A stretch of 64,000 nucleotides of DNA, taken from the NCBI GenBank assembly GCA_012064415.1, contig SSNU01000295.1, positions 162,906-226,905 of the forward strand, read 5' to 3'. The notes under the pieces were generated by a model that saw only the letters and a program-made list of their open reading frames with translations, had not been told where the DNA came from and did not search any database. Source of the DNA: Gyrodactylus bullatarudis. Taxonomy: Eukaryota > Platyhelminthes > Monogenea > Gyrodactylidea > Gyrodactylidae. A program made the translations under genes and the position numbers. Below are positions 26,901-38,748 of the stretch, piece after piece. How positions within the stretch are numbered: the stretch's first letter is position 1; every line of letters starts with the position of its first letter.

Positions 26901-29175
26901 AATTTTTAAATATACTCTTTTCAAGATATAATTTTGTTATGCAATGGAAAAGGGATTATTTCTACTTGGTAACTGAAAAAAACCCCATGTATTTTTCTTT
27001 TGCATAATTATTCATAAATTTATTTGCTATTTGAAAAAGGGAAGAGACCTAATTCAATAAAGAATACATATTTCTCTCCTTATCTTCATCAATAATCGGT
27101 TGTGTAAATCTATAGTAAGAGATTTTTTTTCATCTTGCTGAATAAGTTTTGTGTTATTATCAACTCTCAGATAACCAAGCAAGTCTATAACCAGGTTGAA
27201 TCTTTATGTGAAACATTATTTGTTTATCTTATGTAAAGTTTATCATCGTTATTAGTAATCAAATGTCTACAATGTTCTAAGGGAATTGTGGAACATAGAC
27301 TCCTCAAATTTAACAACAAATTGGATTGTCAATCATCTTGAATCATGTTTCTTGTATTCGTATTTGAATGTTATCACATTATTTATTTTAAATGTTACAA
27401 AATACATTGTAGATTATTAAGAGAAACGTAAAGATGATATCTAATCGAGTTGCATTTGATATTTTTTTCTTTCCTATGGTCTGCTGACACGCTGATTATG
27501 AATCTATGGTTGTTTCAACGCAATTATTTTAGTTCAAAAGTTATCGATCAAAAATTGGGTCATTTTCTGATCCAACAACAGGCTATCTTTGTAGCTTTAG
27601 CAGATAGAGTTCAGGTATTCTACAGGTATGATTATTCTATAAAAGTTGTTTTACTTTTTATCCTGGGAAGTAGGTTTTCAAAAAAACGTCTTAAACAAAA
27701 ATCAGATTTTTGAAAAAAATCATCACTCTTTAGTTTAGGAAGAATTTGACGAATGATAGAGCTGTGATCTCTCCGTATTCCAGTAGATTAATAAATTTCC
27801 TATCGAATGGGGGGCAAACGAAGTATTTTCTGAGGCTTAATTTACTTTCTTTAACTTTGTTTAGAACGTTCAGAATGAATGATAAGTTGAGATCTTTGCG
27901 TTTTCCAGGAGGTTAACATCGAATGAGGGGTAACCGAAGTTGAGGAGATTATTAAAATTATAATTTTAATTATACTTGTGTTTTTCAGTTAATTACTTTA
28001 TTACGATAGTTGTTTTAAGAAAGAATTTTTAAAAATCAAGCAGTTGACAGAATTGAGATAAATAAAACCGATGATAAATCAAATTTTCGATTTTCTAACA
28101 TGGGTCAGTATCTAAATCAGTTCCTTCATTTGATTCTAATCATATATTGAACATCTTAAACCTATACTTGTGACATGATAGAGGTGAAATTTCTGCTTTG
28201 ATTTCAGTAGAGCAAATAATTTCTCAGTTTTCACTTCACTTTAAATATTTTCTTACTAAAGGTCTTTAATATTTAATATTTGACCTCTTTGGTAACCTAA
28301 GAGTATTTTATAGACTTGGTTTTCACACTCCATTGTTTTACTCAAATGACCAATTTTATTTAATTGAAAATTGATTAAAATTTTTTAGATAGTTTCTTCA
28401 GAAATGATTAATGTAACTTATCTAGGCAAACTTGTACTAGATAAATCTTTAATTCTCAGCTTGTATTCGGAGGAGTACAATACAAGATCAATGTCTCGGA
28501 AAGCTTCAGTAAACTTTGTGAAGTCATCTTTTGAAAACCAAAATCAAGAGTGCTTTTTCCCCAATTTAAGTGTTTCTGTAATGACCAAAGATAGATATTA
28601 TGATTAAATCTCTATATGAGTTACCATGGCACTTTTTATTAATCTTTGCAAGATGTCCAATTTAAAAAGATGATTATAAAATTTGATAATTTTAATTCTT
28701 TTTATTAGAAAAAAACTTTTTTACATCAAAGTCTCTTTGTTAACAATACAATTGGTTTCAAATATGCCATATAATCGCCATCAGAAAAAAAACAGGAAAG
28801 TAATCCCTAATTTAATGTAATAAGCTCATGTCGTTGGATATTGGAGGAAATTATAATTTATTTTTTCACTTTTTTATTTTTAGTGTTGGTAAAAATAATA
28901 GAAAAATTCATTCAATCAGTTGATTAGTTTGGGGTTCTTGGAGAAGTCGGATTGTCTCTATGCTTGCAGGCAAATTAAATTTAATGGAGATTTTCAGGCT
29001 TGAGCTAGCCAAAAGATAGAAGGTTGAGGCAGATTATAATTGATAATAAATTTGATTTTTATCACAGAAATGGGGAGTTGTCAAAAAATGGATTCAAATA
29101 AAATTATCTTATGACATAATAAAAAAAATTCTCAGCAAATGCTTTCTGTGTGTAGAAAAATGGGATTGATTGTTA
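24000..29175. other. Intergenic stretch downstream of the protocadherin
   Basis: This contains the presumed 3' UTR end of the protocadherin (about 28870-29175) and repeat-like fragments around 27530-27950 that share phrases (AATAAATTTCCTATCGAATG, AAATGGGGGGTAA-type) with the MITE at 30366. No coding region is supported. Confidence 0.5.
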
Positions 29176-29361
29176 TTAACAATTAATATGATGATCTTGA
29201 TGACCAGCGGCTGAATTTATCGTCTGGAAGTAGATTGGGATTGCCTTCATGTCATGAATTGGTCTCATGATCTGATTTTGATTCTGAATTGTATCAAGAC
29301 TGTCACCGTGGCCACTATCCCCGTCGGCTGATATACTGGCCCCATTATAGTTCAAATCATC
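29176..29361 (-). CDS. Protocadherin exon 4: C-terminal tail and stop
   Basis: A good acceptor (CTTATTTTTCAG) ends at 29362 and opens a phase-0 exon of 61 codons plus TAA, starting DDLNYNGASISADGDSGHGD and ending DHHINC. Composition (acidic, Ser/Gly, Gln/Asn) matches a cytoplasmic tail, and the phase fits exon 3 exactly. It lies 4.4 kb downstream of exon 3, so the link rests on phase, strand and composition. Candidate AATAAA signals on this strand lie at 28878-28873 and 28862-28857, about 300 bp past the stop. If exon 4 belongs to another gene, the protocadherin would end at the alternative stop in exon 3. Confidence 0.6.
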   Translation of the reverse strand, partial: DDLNYNGASISADGDSGHGDSLDTIQNQNQIMRPIHDMKAIPIYFQTINSAAGHQDHHINC

Positions 29362-32300
29362 CTGAAAAATAAGCAATTATTAGCCATAAAAAGAAGATTA
29401 TAGTTTTCAATAAGATTGACAGCATGTTACACTTTGATAGACTCAGATGCTGAAACAGTAGTTCAAGATCTGCTTAGTCTAAGTAGTTGAATTCCATATA
29501 AGGACAAAAAAACATACACCAGGACATGTTTGATGTTCTAGATGAAGTTAATTTTTCACAGTATACAAAAGGAACTTTATTCGCAACAAATGATTCAATT
29601 AAAATGCGAAATAAGTTGATTTGTAAACATGGGTCAAGTTTTTTTGGAAGTCGCAAGGAATTAAAGCATATTACATACGAGCCAGATTATTGAACCTACC
29701 ACATATTGAATAAACTAGACAAAATATTTATATATTATTCTTAAGGATCAAAATATCTCCCATGGAAAATATGGAAGTGTTTTTATCTAGCTATGAGAAA
29801 TCAGTTATAGGATCTGCGAGAAATGCACCTGGATGAAAAATTATTTTATCAATTGGCAATTTTATTTACATCGCCAATCTAACACAAAATAATGGCCGAA
29901 ATTATGGACCGAAACTAGCTTATGAAATAGATTCCGATAGTGACTAATTTAAAGTATTTTTTAGTTTGTTCGATGATATTTAAAAAAATTATTCTTTAAA
30001 CCTTTTTTGAAATGGTAAAAATGAATAGGTGGTTGTCATATCCAGTATTCTATGTAGGAGATAAACAGCAGACTTGGACGAAATTTTCCAAAATCACAAA
30101 TATTTTGGAACAAAATTTGGGGGAAATGACGTTAAAATACTTGGATTAATCTAATCTTATCGATAGGCGGATTCAGTAATTTTCGTCTAAGTCTATTAAT
30201 TGTGAATCACTAGTAAATCACATTGTAAACTGACGTAATTTCCTTATTCTATAGCTTTGAAATAACTCTTTATATCTCTGGGTGTTTTTGTGATCTCTAA
30301 ATTAAAAATAATTTTAATAATTGGTTAAAAATCAACATTTTTAGAAACTTTGAGATAGACATTAACCCTTCATGTCCCAAATTAATTTTTTTCATCACAC
30401 AAATGAGAAAATTTGCAACTTAACCGAAATAATTACGCTGATTCTGAATCTGAATTCCATTTTGTAAGCCAACTCATCCTTTCAAAGATAATAGAGGTTA
30501 AAATTGGCCTTTTTTAACTTCAAAACCAGTTATCTTCTAAACTATAAGAGATATCGAGCAGGCGATTGCACATTTGAAATCTACGGCTATTGTTTTACGA
30601 TAGAAAGTTATTTTATTTCTCTTCAAGACATCAGCAAATAGGTTTTCAAAAAAACGTTCTAAATATTTTTTGAATATTTGACAAAATTTTCAAAAAATCA
30701 CCCTTCTTCAAGTAACTATGGTGTGCATCAGTGACAAGCTATCTTTATGTATTATGCATAATTTTGTAGCTTAATAAATTTCCTTTCAAATGGGGGGTAA
30801 AAAAAGTGTTTTAGGTATCTTTCAGTTAAAATTATCGCTCAAGAAAGAGTTGTGTTCCACTGGTGGAACAATGGGACATGAAGGGTTAAGAGTAATTTTC
30901 AGGAATTCAATTTTGGTAATTTTTATTCAATGGAGTGAAATATTTTGAATTGAGATTGAATTTTTGAAAAAATTATTTCCAAATTAGCAATATAATAGAG
31001 CCGAAGTTTCATTTTTAGGCGTTCAAAAGCAAAAAGATGATCTGACTACTTACAAGTGTAGAAAATTATTCTGATAAATTTTCTGCTCCATTGAAAAGTG
31101 TATAAGTGTTACCACTATCAGGTCACAAGATTAAGATATTATGTTAAGTGCATCATTAGATTCATTTCAAGAAACTGAATTAGACTCTGACCCAGGCTGA
31201 AAATTGGAGATTTGAAAAATCTACCCCTAATTGCCATCAAAATCCAATGAAATGTCAATCAAGAACTGTACCAACAATAACATATAGAAATAAAGCAAAA
31301 TTCAAATTTTACTCGCAATGCCTTGTGAATAAAGGGGAAGAAAAAACATCTATGCACATATATACTATTCACAAAAGAGATAAAAAGAGGGCAAATCCGG
31401 ATCTCTAGCAAGTATATTTTTTGAGATCAATAAACTTATAGATTTTAATCTGATAGAGAAAATAAGTACAAAGTTAACAAGCTGTTCTATTAATAAATAA
31501 CTGTCCTTATACTAAATAAATTCAACTTATCTTATAATTGGATGTATAAGTGAAAGACACAACAATGTTTTACGAAAAGATCATTTTGAACAAATCTAGG
31601 AGTTTCTAGTTGGGAATATATGAATTTTACAGAAATCTCGATATTTTTATCAAGAATTGGAATTTGTTAAAAATTTTCTGGAATCCAACTCATGCTGCCC
31701 ACTTTTACCATTTCAAGAAAAAAAATCTGAAAAAAAATTATTTTTATGAAAAATATGGTCAATTTTCAAATTCCCATTTGATGCCAAAATCCCATATTTT
31801 CGAACTTGGAGCTAAAAATTTTTTATTGATTTGAAAGTTGAAGAGGGATCAAGATTAGACAAGAAAGCTGACTAGCACCGTCAAATTATCGACAGTTACC
31901 CCATTTTAGAGAGATTTTGAATTATCGAAATTTCATTGATTTTCAAGTAGTGAAAATGATCAAAAAACGAAATTCCGCTCCCAAACGATAATTATTATAA
32001 TAAGATCAGATTCAGTTGAACTGATTTTCTCGTCTAATCTTAATCCTGAAAAAAACTCTTTCGATCAGTCTCCCACTTTCAAATCAACAAATATTTTTAG
32101 CTCCAAGTTCGAAAAAATGGGATTTTGGCGCCAAATGGGAATTTGAAAATTGACCATATTTTTATAAAAATAATTATTTTTCTTGAAATGGTAAAAGTGG
32201 GCAGCATGAGTTGGATTCCAGAAAATCTTTAACAAATTCCAATTCTTGATGAAAATATCGAGATTTCTGTAAAAATCATATATTCCCAACTTCATATCAA

Positions 32301-35300
32301 TTGGCTTTATAATGTTTTTGTTTCAAAATTTTGGGAAAAATTTGAGTAATTCCTCACTCTTTTTTTCATTGAATCCAAATGATTTGCTTTAAGACTTTTA
32401 ATTGTAATTTTAGAAATTAAATGATTTTCTACATTAAAAGAACTTTCCAGATTCATCATCGATTATTTATTTTATTCACTATATTTAAGGCAAATTAGTC
32501 AACCATTTTTGTAAAAAATAACCTATATGATATATATCTTTAATTTAATTCCTTATTTTTATGTTTTTGCCTTCAATTCTGTTGAAAAATGAATAGTTTC
32601 TTGGTTTCGGCATATGCAAAGGCTATTTCCAGAACAGCTTTATATTTAACCAGATTCAGTTACATTTCATTTTGCTTTTATTGTACATAACAATAAAAAC
32701 TAACAGAAAAATTGAGCTTATAGTATTAGTTAAGAAAAATGCTTTCACTTATTTTAGTTTTCGAATTTATTTTCATTCAATTTCATGTTCAAGTTTTTAT
32801 CCCATTCATGTCTTAAATTATTTCTTTTTCATCACACAAGTTAAAAAATCGGTAACCTTGCGCCGATTCCGAATCTGAATTCCTTTCGGATAGCCGAAAA
32901 ATATCATTTCGAAGAGGTTGAAATTGGGATTTTTTGGTCAGTTGTTGTTTTACTATAGAAAGTTTTTCTATTTTTTCCTGAGGCCTCAGCAAATAGGTTT
33001 TCAAAAGAATCTTTCTAAATATTTCTTTGAGTAACTTTGGCATCAGTGTAAAGTTATCTCTATGAATTATACATATTTTTGTAGCTTGATAAAATTTCTT
33101 TCTCATATGAAGGACGAAAAAAGTATTTAAAGCATTTTTCAGTTCAAATTATCGCTCAAGAAAGTGCTGCATTCCACTGGTGGAACAATGGGACATGATT
33201 TAGTTGATAAATTGCACTGTTTACATCATTTTTAAATTACAAAGTAGATTAATAATCAACAGAATGGGCCCTCTCGAAATCTGTTTTCTTTTTTTTAGAA
33301 TTAATATTCATTCTTATTAAAAATAAAGTATGACTAATCCTTGTAAAACTCAAAAGCGGACCTATAGGAAGATATTATACGATCTTTAGTGTTAGCATCA
33401 CATTTTTTTGAAGGATGACAAATATCTACACTCATCGCTAAAAGTATTTGGATTTTGGCAAAAATATACATGGGAATCTAGAGACACGTGTGCACATTAG
33501 TTGATTTGATGGCACTTGCCATTTGAATTCATTAATTAATTCAAAATAAAAGGTTAATCCCCCACACATTTGACCCCAAATTCATCCTATGAATGTTTAT
33601 GGGATATTTTTTGTCTTATTTGATGTGAAAATATTTGTGTGTAATTAATTAATGCCTATCATCATAACTAATGTGTGTCAGAAATAAACAAATGTATCAA
33701 AAAATTCGTTTTTCAAATCTGAGTCATTTAAAACTAACTGTTTTTAAATTTATGTTTTGATCAATTATTCCTGATTGGGGGTAATTATTTGAACTGTACA
33801 AGATTGTTGATTGGCCATGCATTGTTGAATCACTCCTGGCCTCACATCCAGAATTAATAAGTTTGTCAGTCTCCATGAGATTTCCATAGAAATTACTATC
33901 CAATCTCAAATCAGTCATATGAGGAATAGATATGGGCTGGAGAAAACTATTAATACCTCCACCAGTAGCACTGTTATTGCTTCCTGTAATGCTAACTTCT
34001 TCTAGGGGTCTTGTCATGGTTGAAATTTGTTGATAATTTTGATTGTGATGATACGTAGACATGGTCGGTGAGCGAATTATCGTACCGTTATGCATGCTTG
34101 TATTATAGACCATATCATCAATGTAACCTGACATGGGATTACCACGAGCAAATGTTCCAGTTTGTAATGGCAGACCTTAAAAATACAAAATTAAATAAAA
34201 AGCTAAACTAAATAAATTTTACAAAAAAAATATCTAAAAACTCTTTTCAGACTTTCATTATTACCTCGCCAGATTTACCAACAAACTTATTTTATTAAAA
34301 ATAATTAATTTTAAAGCAAAAAAACTAAACTCTTATTGAAAAGATATCTTATGTTATTACACAGATTTCACTTTTATCATATTCTGTCCATATCAATAAA
34401 TAATTCTTCTACCAAAAAAGCCATTTTGGTAATCTAGGTTTCTTTTTAATGGAAAATAACTATTCTGCACTTGTGAGACCGAAACAAAATTGATGATTGA
34501 ATATACTGGACATTTGCATGTTATGAATTCTTGCCGCAACTTCACACACTTATAAAACATCATTAGTGCCTCTATAGTAATGTCTAATAATATATCAAAT
34601 TATTAAATTGAAGTGCAGTTGTTGTGTGTTATGTAAAATTCCTGTAACACACACAAAGCCTTGTCTATATTTTTAGTATGGATAGACTTTTTATACCTGA
34701 CATGTGATTACAATGATAGATTATTATCCTACTGACATGTAGATTTAGCCCTACCGACAACAAATCTTTTTGGAGAAATCATATTCCTAGAGACAGCAAT
34801 TCCACTCAATTAACAATTCTAAGTTGGACAATATGAAGTTAGCAATCTATGATTTTTGCAGAAAACTCAAGACAAAGAATGGGATTATTCAAAAAAATTA
34901 TGGCATATCGCAAATTTTGAGTTAGCGCCAAATTCTTTTTGAAATTTAAACAAGTGATCGAAAGAAAGGTCTCAAAAATTTGAAAAACATATTTGATCAA
35001 AAAATCGTTTCTGGTGAACAATTAAGACTTTAGTAAAAATCATAGATTCCCAACTTCAAATTGTTTTATTTAAAGTCTTACAATAAAAATTTAAAAAAAT
35101 GATAAGCGTGGTTACTAAACGAAGAATTCCTTCAAATAAAAAATGAAATCAAATTTCTTGAAATATTTGATCTAGATATATATTTTCTAGACATTTTAAA
35201 ATAAAAATTCGAGCTTATCTTACAATCCCGATCGGAATTTTAGAAAAAGTAAAGGGTTCCTTTGATACGGAGACTAGGTTGAATAGTTTATGATAACTAA

Positions 35301-38300
35301 CCATGATTATAATTTGAATAATTCGATATTTCTTGATACTTGTCCAGTTTTGGATCATAGCAAATTTGATTACCGTTTAACTGAGAATCATTTGATGTTG
35401 GACGATAAGACTTTGACTTTCTCAAAACCACAAAGATTGCCGTCATCAATATGACAGAAATTAAACAAGAGGCAGCAACAATTGTCACAATTATGACAAA
35501 GTTCAACACTGAAGATGTTCCTAAATAATTCCATGATCCATTTGATGTTGGAATTTTCGGCTCAGAATCATCTACAAAGACCTTAAGGTCGATTTCAGAT
35601 ACCTTGGCCAAATATCCCCGATCACTGGCTTTAATTCTCACAACAAAGACCGTATTCAAGAGTACTGACGAAGAGAACTGATTTATCAGTTTTAAATCTC
35701 CAGAGATCTCGTCAATACTAAAGTAATTACTTGGGTCCGAACCAAAGCCTGATGAAATTGGGGTCAAGTCGATTTGAGTTCCTTCGTCATCGTTACGAGC
35801 CATAAAAATTTTAATATTTTCAATTGAATATTGAACTGTACCATTCTCTCCAGCATCACTGTCAATAGCTGAAATCTAATGGGAAAAGAAAGGTTAAAAT
35901 GATAAATTTTTGATACAATCAATCCAACATATGATGATAACAATGAAGGATCAGAATAAATAAATAAATACCAAATGATAATAAAAATGATATTTCTTCG
36001 AAACGAGAAAAAAGTCATTTTAATTTGCATTAATCTACAATGGGAGAATATGATTCCATAAAAAACATCAGACAAATAAATACTAGAAATTTACTATCTA
36101 AGCTAAGCTAACTAACTGAATACGAGAGAGACATTTTCCTTGTTATCTGAATTATGCAATAAAGTTAATGATGATTATGTATACTCTCTTGTTGTCCATT
36201 GAATTGATATATCTTGGGAAATTGTTTTTAATATATTTTTACAGACATTTCCATTCGATACATCATTCTGAATATTAGAACTAAGACATGACATGTATTG
36301 GGAATCAAGAAAATCTCTTTAGTAGAGTGTTTTTTATAAACTACACTATTTGAAATTTGAAATTGAACTCACGGTAACAATGCGAAAACCGACGTTTTCG
36401 TTTCTACTTATATTGAAATAGTCTTGATCGTTACTTGGAATGATAAATCGGGGATATTGATCGTTGACATCGAGGACTTTGATTTTGACAAATTTCCGAG
36501 CTATTAATGAGGGATTTCCTAGATCCTTGGCAGTGACAAAAAATTTGTAAGAAGTTTCTGGTTGTTTTGTCCAATACTCATAGTTGTCATAACTAAAGCT
36601 TTTCAAAGAATCCTCCCCTGGTAATAACTTTTCTCGATCAATTTCCCCAGACACTTGGAGATTGAGTAAGTACTTTTTCGCAGAACTATCGTAATATGAA
36701 TTGATCTTGAAGGGGATTTCATTTTTACCCATTTGGTTATCTTGAATTTTCCAAAATATCGGATTCTCTGGAGTCAAGGAAAACTCAAGTTGACCGTTAA
36801 GTCCAATATCATGATCTTCAGCTGTCAAGGAACCGACCAACTGGCCAACAGGTGCATTCTCCTCCACAATAAATTCATAAACATCCTGATCAAATGTAGG
36901 TATTTCATCATTATAGTCAATAACTTTTACAATAACCTGAACACTACTCGAACGTTCTTGGCCATCTCTTGGTTGATCGCTAACCAAGATGTAAAACTGA
37001 AATGTATCTTGGACTTCTCTATTCAAATTCTTGTTAGAGACTATGATTCCTGAATCTTTATCGATGGTGAAGAAATTCTGCACATTCGACTCTGGCGATA
37101 TGGAATAAGCAAGTTTAGCATTCAAGCCAACATCATCATCAACTGCCTCAACTCGGCCAATTTCGAAATCATTTTCAGCTCTTTTTGGATCAGAGTCTTC
37201 ATTAATCATGAACTCATAATGGTTCTTGAGGAATTTCGGATTGTTATCATTCTTATCGATAATTTTCACTGTGATATTATGTCGATTTGTAAGGGAGGGT
37301 GTTCCCTTATCAGTGCATTCAATAACGAAATTCACTTTTGGGCTCATTTCCCGGTCAAAGACTGCTATAGCACTAAGCTTGTAGATTGTATCAACTGGTT
37401 CATCATTGTTATACGAATAGCTTTGCTCAGAGAGACGTTGTATCTGAAATTTTTCACTATTTTCTCCCTGTAGCTGACAATCCACAATGCCGTTTAGACC
37501 AGAATCACCATCAGTAACAGTTATCGTGGCAAAATCAAGCGGTAACTTTCTTGACTCTTCTTCAATTTCTAGGTCTTCTCCACCATCTAGACGTGCCAAT
37601 GTAATCATGGGTTTTTCATCGTTAACATCTTCCACTTTAACTGTCAGAGTAATCCGATCCTTTAATTGATTATCTCCTATGTTTTTAGCAACAAAAGGAA
37701 TTTCGAAATTATTTCCATACATTTTAGTCAGTGATTTTTTTAATGACAACTCTCCAGTTTTTGGATCAACGTGAAAATATTCCTCAACACCATTCCTTGA
37801 AAGTTCTGTATCAATGGCAAATACGACTTCACGAAACTCCCTGCCTCCATCAAGATCGTATGCTTGTAATTGATAAAATGGCTTTGAAATCGGCGTATTC
37901 TCCAAGAGTTTTATTTCAGTATCATTAAGCCGAAACTTTGGCGCAAATTCATTGACATCTTCTACGATAACTGTCACTTTGAGCTGACATGTGTGTTTCT
38001 CATCTTCAGATGTTCCGTCCTTCGCTTCAATGAAAATCTCAAATGATTTAACATCTTCATAGTCAAGCTTTTCAATTAGTATCAAAGCTAGGTTGTACGG
38101 CCTACTCTTAATGTTGGTAGGTGTTATTTGAAGATTGAAATTTTGCAGTGAATTGAGTCCGTTTTCTGACTTTATTCGAATTGAATGTTTCTTTATATTG
38201 TTTTCAGGAAATCTATCATTGTCTTGGGGAGAATTTATCGGGAATATACTTCGAATTTCAGCGTTCTCTTTAATTCTCAGCGTTTGCTCATTAGAAGGAA

Positions 38301-38724
38301 TAAATTCACATGTATTATCGTCGTCATCTAAGACGCTGACTGTCACTTTCATAACATCGTGGAAACTTGCTGTACCGTTCAAAATATTAACTGTAAATGT
38401 TAATTTACAAGCATTATAAGAGCTCTGATAAATTTCCTCCGGGGATTGATTGAAAACATCATCGTTGCATAACTGTTCTCGATCTAAACGCTTAGCTATT
38501 GTCAATCTGCCAGTGTCCTTTTCTACTGAAAAGTAACTTGCGTCCTCCTTATTTAGCATCATGTAGGAATATTTTGTATTAACTGAGGCAGATAGTTTAT
38601 TCGATAAATGGCCAATAAAAGTGCCGACTTTGCTTTCCTCTCGAATTTCATAGTTGGTCTTGATAATTGCATTGGAGAATGAAATCAGAAGCAAAATACT
38701 TATCAGTATTGTTAAAGGAATCAT
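29176..38724 (-). CDS. Protocadherin-like cell-adhesion receptor, four coding exons (whole gene)
   Basis: Exons at 38724-36373, 35875-35302, 34175-33739 and 29361-29176 join in phases 0, 1 and 0 into 3549 nt, about 1182 residues. Residues 1-19 form a signal peptide. Six cadherin linkers of the DxND type fall near residues 133-137, 255-258, 365-369, 490-494, 602-606 and 751-755, and a degenerate seventh (VDDSEP) near 885, giving seven EC repeats. A hydrophobic span at about 907-935 is followed by a basic stop (LRKSKS) and a Ser/Asn/Tyr-rich tail of about 247 residues. From family knowledge, such proteins mediate calcium-dependent adhesion at the cell surface. Seven repeats, one large ectodomain exon and a Cys pair in EC1 resemble delta-1 protocadherins. 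The tail matches no motif I recognise. The splice structure is inferred from sites and phase and has no transcript support. At least one upstream non-coding exon or a trans-splice leader is implied. Confidence 0.88.
30071..30193. mobile_element. Short family B derivative
   Basis: A 123-bp remnant with both family B ends, GACTTGGACGAAATTTTCC at the left and TTTCGTCTAAGTC at the right. It lies in protocadherin intron 3. Confidence 0.65.
30366..30885. mobile_element. TTAA-flanked non-coding element (piggyBac-type MITE)
   Basis: TTAA repeats at 30362-30365 and 30886-30889 bound 520 bp with perfect 14-bp inverted ends, CCCTTCATGTCCCA. There is no meaningful open frame. It lies in protocadherin intron 3. 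The TTAA plus CCC ends match the piggyBac relic at 22.4-24.0 kb, but the rest of the terminal sequence differs, so that copy was probably not its source. Confidence 0.85.
30894..31075. repeat. Dispersed repeat E, copy 1
   Basis: Shares TTCAGGAATTCAATTTTGGT, AATAGAGCCGAAGTTTCATT and GATCTGACTACTTACAAGT, in the same order and spacing, with 62625-62838. It begins just after the MITE ending at 30885. No inverted ends are seen, so its type is unknown. Confidence 0.7.
31606..32305. mobile_element. Family A element with long mirrored arms
   Basis: About 240 bp at each end are inverted repeats, so the plus strand (31610-31834) and minus strand (32295-32065) both read out nearly the same chance peptide (YRNLDIFIKNWNLLKIFWN). 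That is a consequence of the repeat, not evidence for a gene. The left tip lacks a few bases present at the right (GATATGAAG). It lies in protocadherin intron 3. Confidence 0.75.
32801..33198. mobile_element. Decayed relative of the 30366-30885 element
   Basis: The ends resemble those of the 30366 element: CATTCATGTC at the left and CCACTGGTGGAACAATGGGA at the right, the latter shared with 30858-30877. Internal segments such as TTTTTCATCACACAA and GCAAATAGGTTTTCAAAA also recur. The TTAA duplications are gone. This is an older copy, also in protocadherin intron 3. Confidence 0.65.
33739..34175 (-). CDS. Protocadherin exon 3: cytoplasmic tail
   Basis: The acceptor TATTTTTAAG ends at 34176. The first two bases complete the Gly codon left open by exon 2, and the frame continues LPLQTGTFARGNPMSGYIDD. 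The 145 codons are low in hydrophobic residues and rich in Ser, Asn, Thr, Gly and Met, as expected for a disordered intracellular tail. I see no known docking motif. I end the exon after NINLKT at a GTTAGT donor (33738-33733), the same donor hexamer as exon 2, which leaves phase 0. If this donor is skipped, the frame adds only VSFK before TGA at 33726-33724, so a second, shorter C-terminus is possible. Confidence 0.75.
34829..35063. mobile_element. Short family A element in protocadherin intron 2
   Basis: Left CAATATGAAGTTAGCAATCT with ATGATTTTTGCAGAAA, right (reverse complement) CAATTTGAAGTTGGGAATCT with ATGATTTTTAC. About 235 bp, non-coding, between exons 2 and 3. Confidence 0.65.
35302..35875 (-). 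CDS. Protocadherin exon 2: rest of EC7, membrane span, juxtamembrane tail
   Basis: The acceptor is a pyrimidine-rich tract ending ATTAG at 35877-35876. The exon opens with ISAIDSDAGENGTVQY, the expected continuation of a cadherin strand after exon 1's RIVT. It completes EC7, whose last calcium motif has decayed to VDDSEP. A hydrophobic segment (VLNFVIIVTIVAASCLISVI and on to residue 935) follows, then LRKSKSYRPTSNDSQ and a Tyr/Asn-rich stretch ending SNYSNYNH. The exon is 574 nt, ends in a GTTAGT donor at 35301-35296, and leaves one base (G), so the next exon must enter with two bases; exon 3 does. The intron to exon 1 is 497 bp. Confidence 0.87.
36373..38724 (-). CDS. Protocadherin exon 1: signal peptide, EC1-EC6 and start of EC7
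   Basis: This exon carries 784 codons. I start it at the ATG at 38724 (MIPLTILISI...) because a strong 3' splice site (TTTTTCTTCCTTTCAG) ends at 38733, eight bases upstream. An in-frame ATG further upstream at 38784 would therefore be intronic. EC1 spans about residues 20-138 and holds Cys86 and Cys106 after LDRE, with about 19 residues between them. EC2 is about 139-262, EC3 263-372, EC4 373-496 (DGDSGLNG near 405 and FDRE at 456-459), EC5 497-609, EC6 610-758, and EC7 begins at 759. The exon ends FRIVT followed by a GTGAGT donor at 36372-36367, phase 0. Without splicing the frame runs only eight more codons to a stop. Confidence 0.9.
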
Positions 38725-38748
38725 ATTTTTATCTGAAAGGAAGAAAAA
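38725..38748 (-). promoter_or_regulatory. 3' splice acceptor just upstream of the protocadherin start codon
   Basis: On the minus strand, TTTTTCTTCCTTTCAG ends at 38733 and the ATG of the signal peptide begins nine bases later at 38724. The start codon is therefore not in the first transcribed exon. The leader comes either from a distant 5' UTR exon, which I cannot place, or from a trans-spliced leader. Confidence 0.7.

Noticed and set aside
36733..38419. Several plus-strand open frames opposite the protocadherin
   Set aside because: They are shadows of the minus-strand cadherin exon, whose repeats and calcium motifs are clear.
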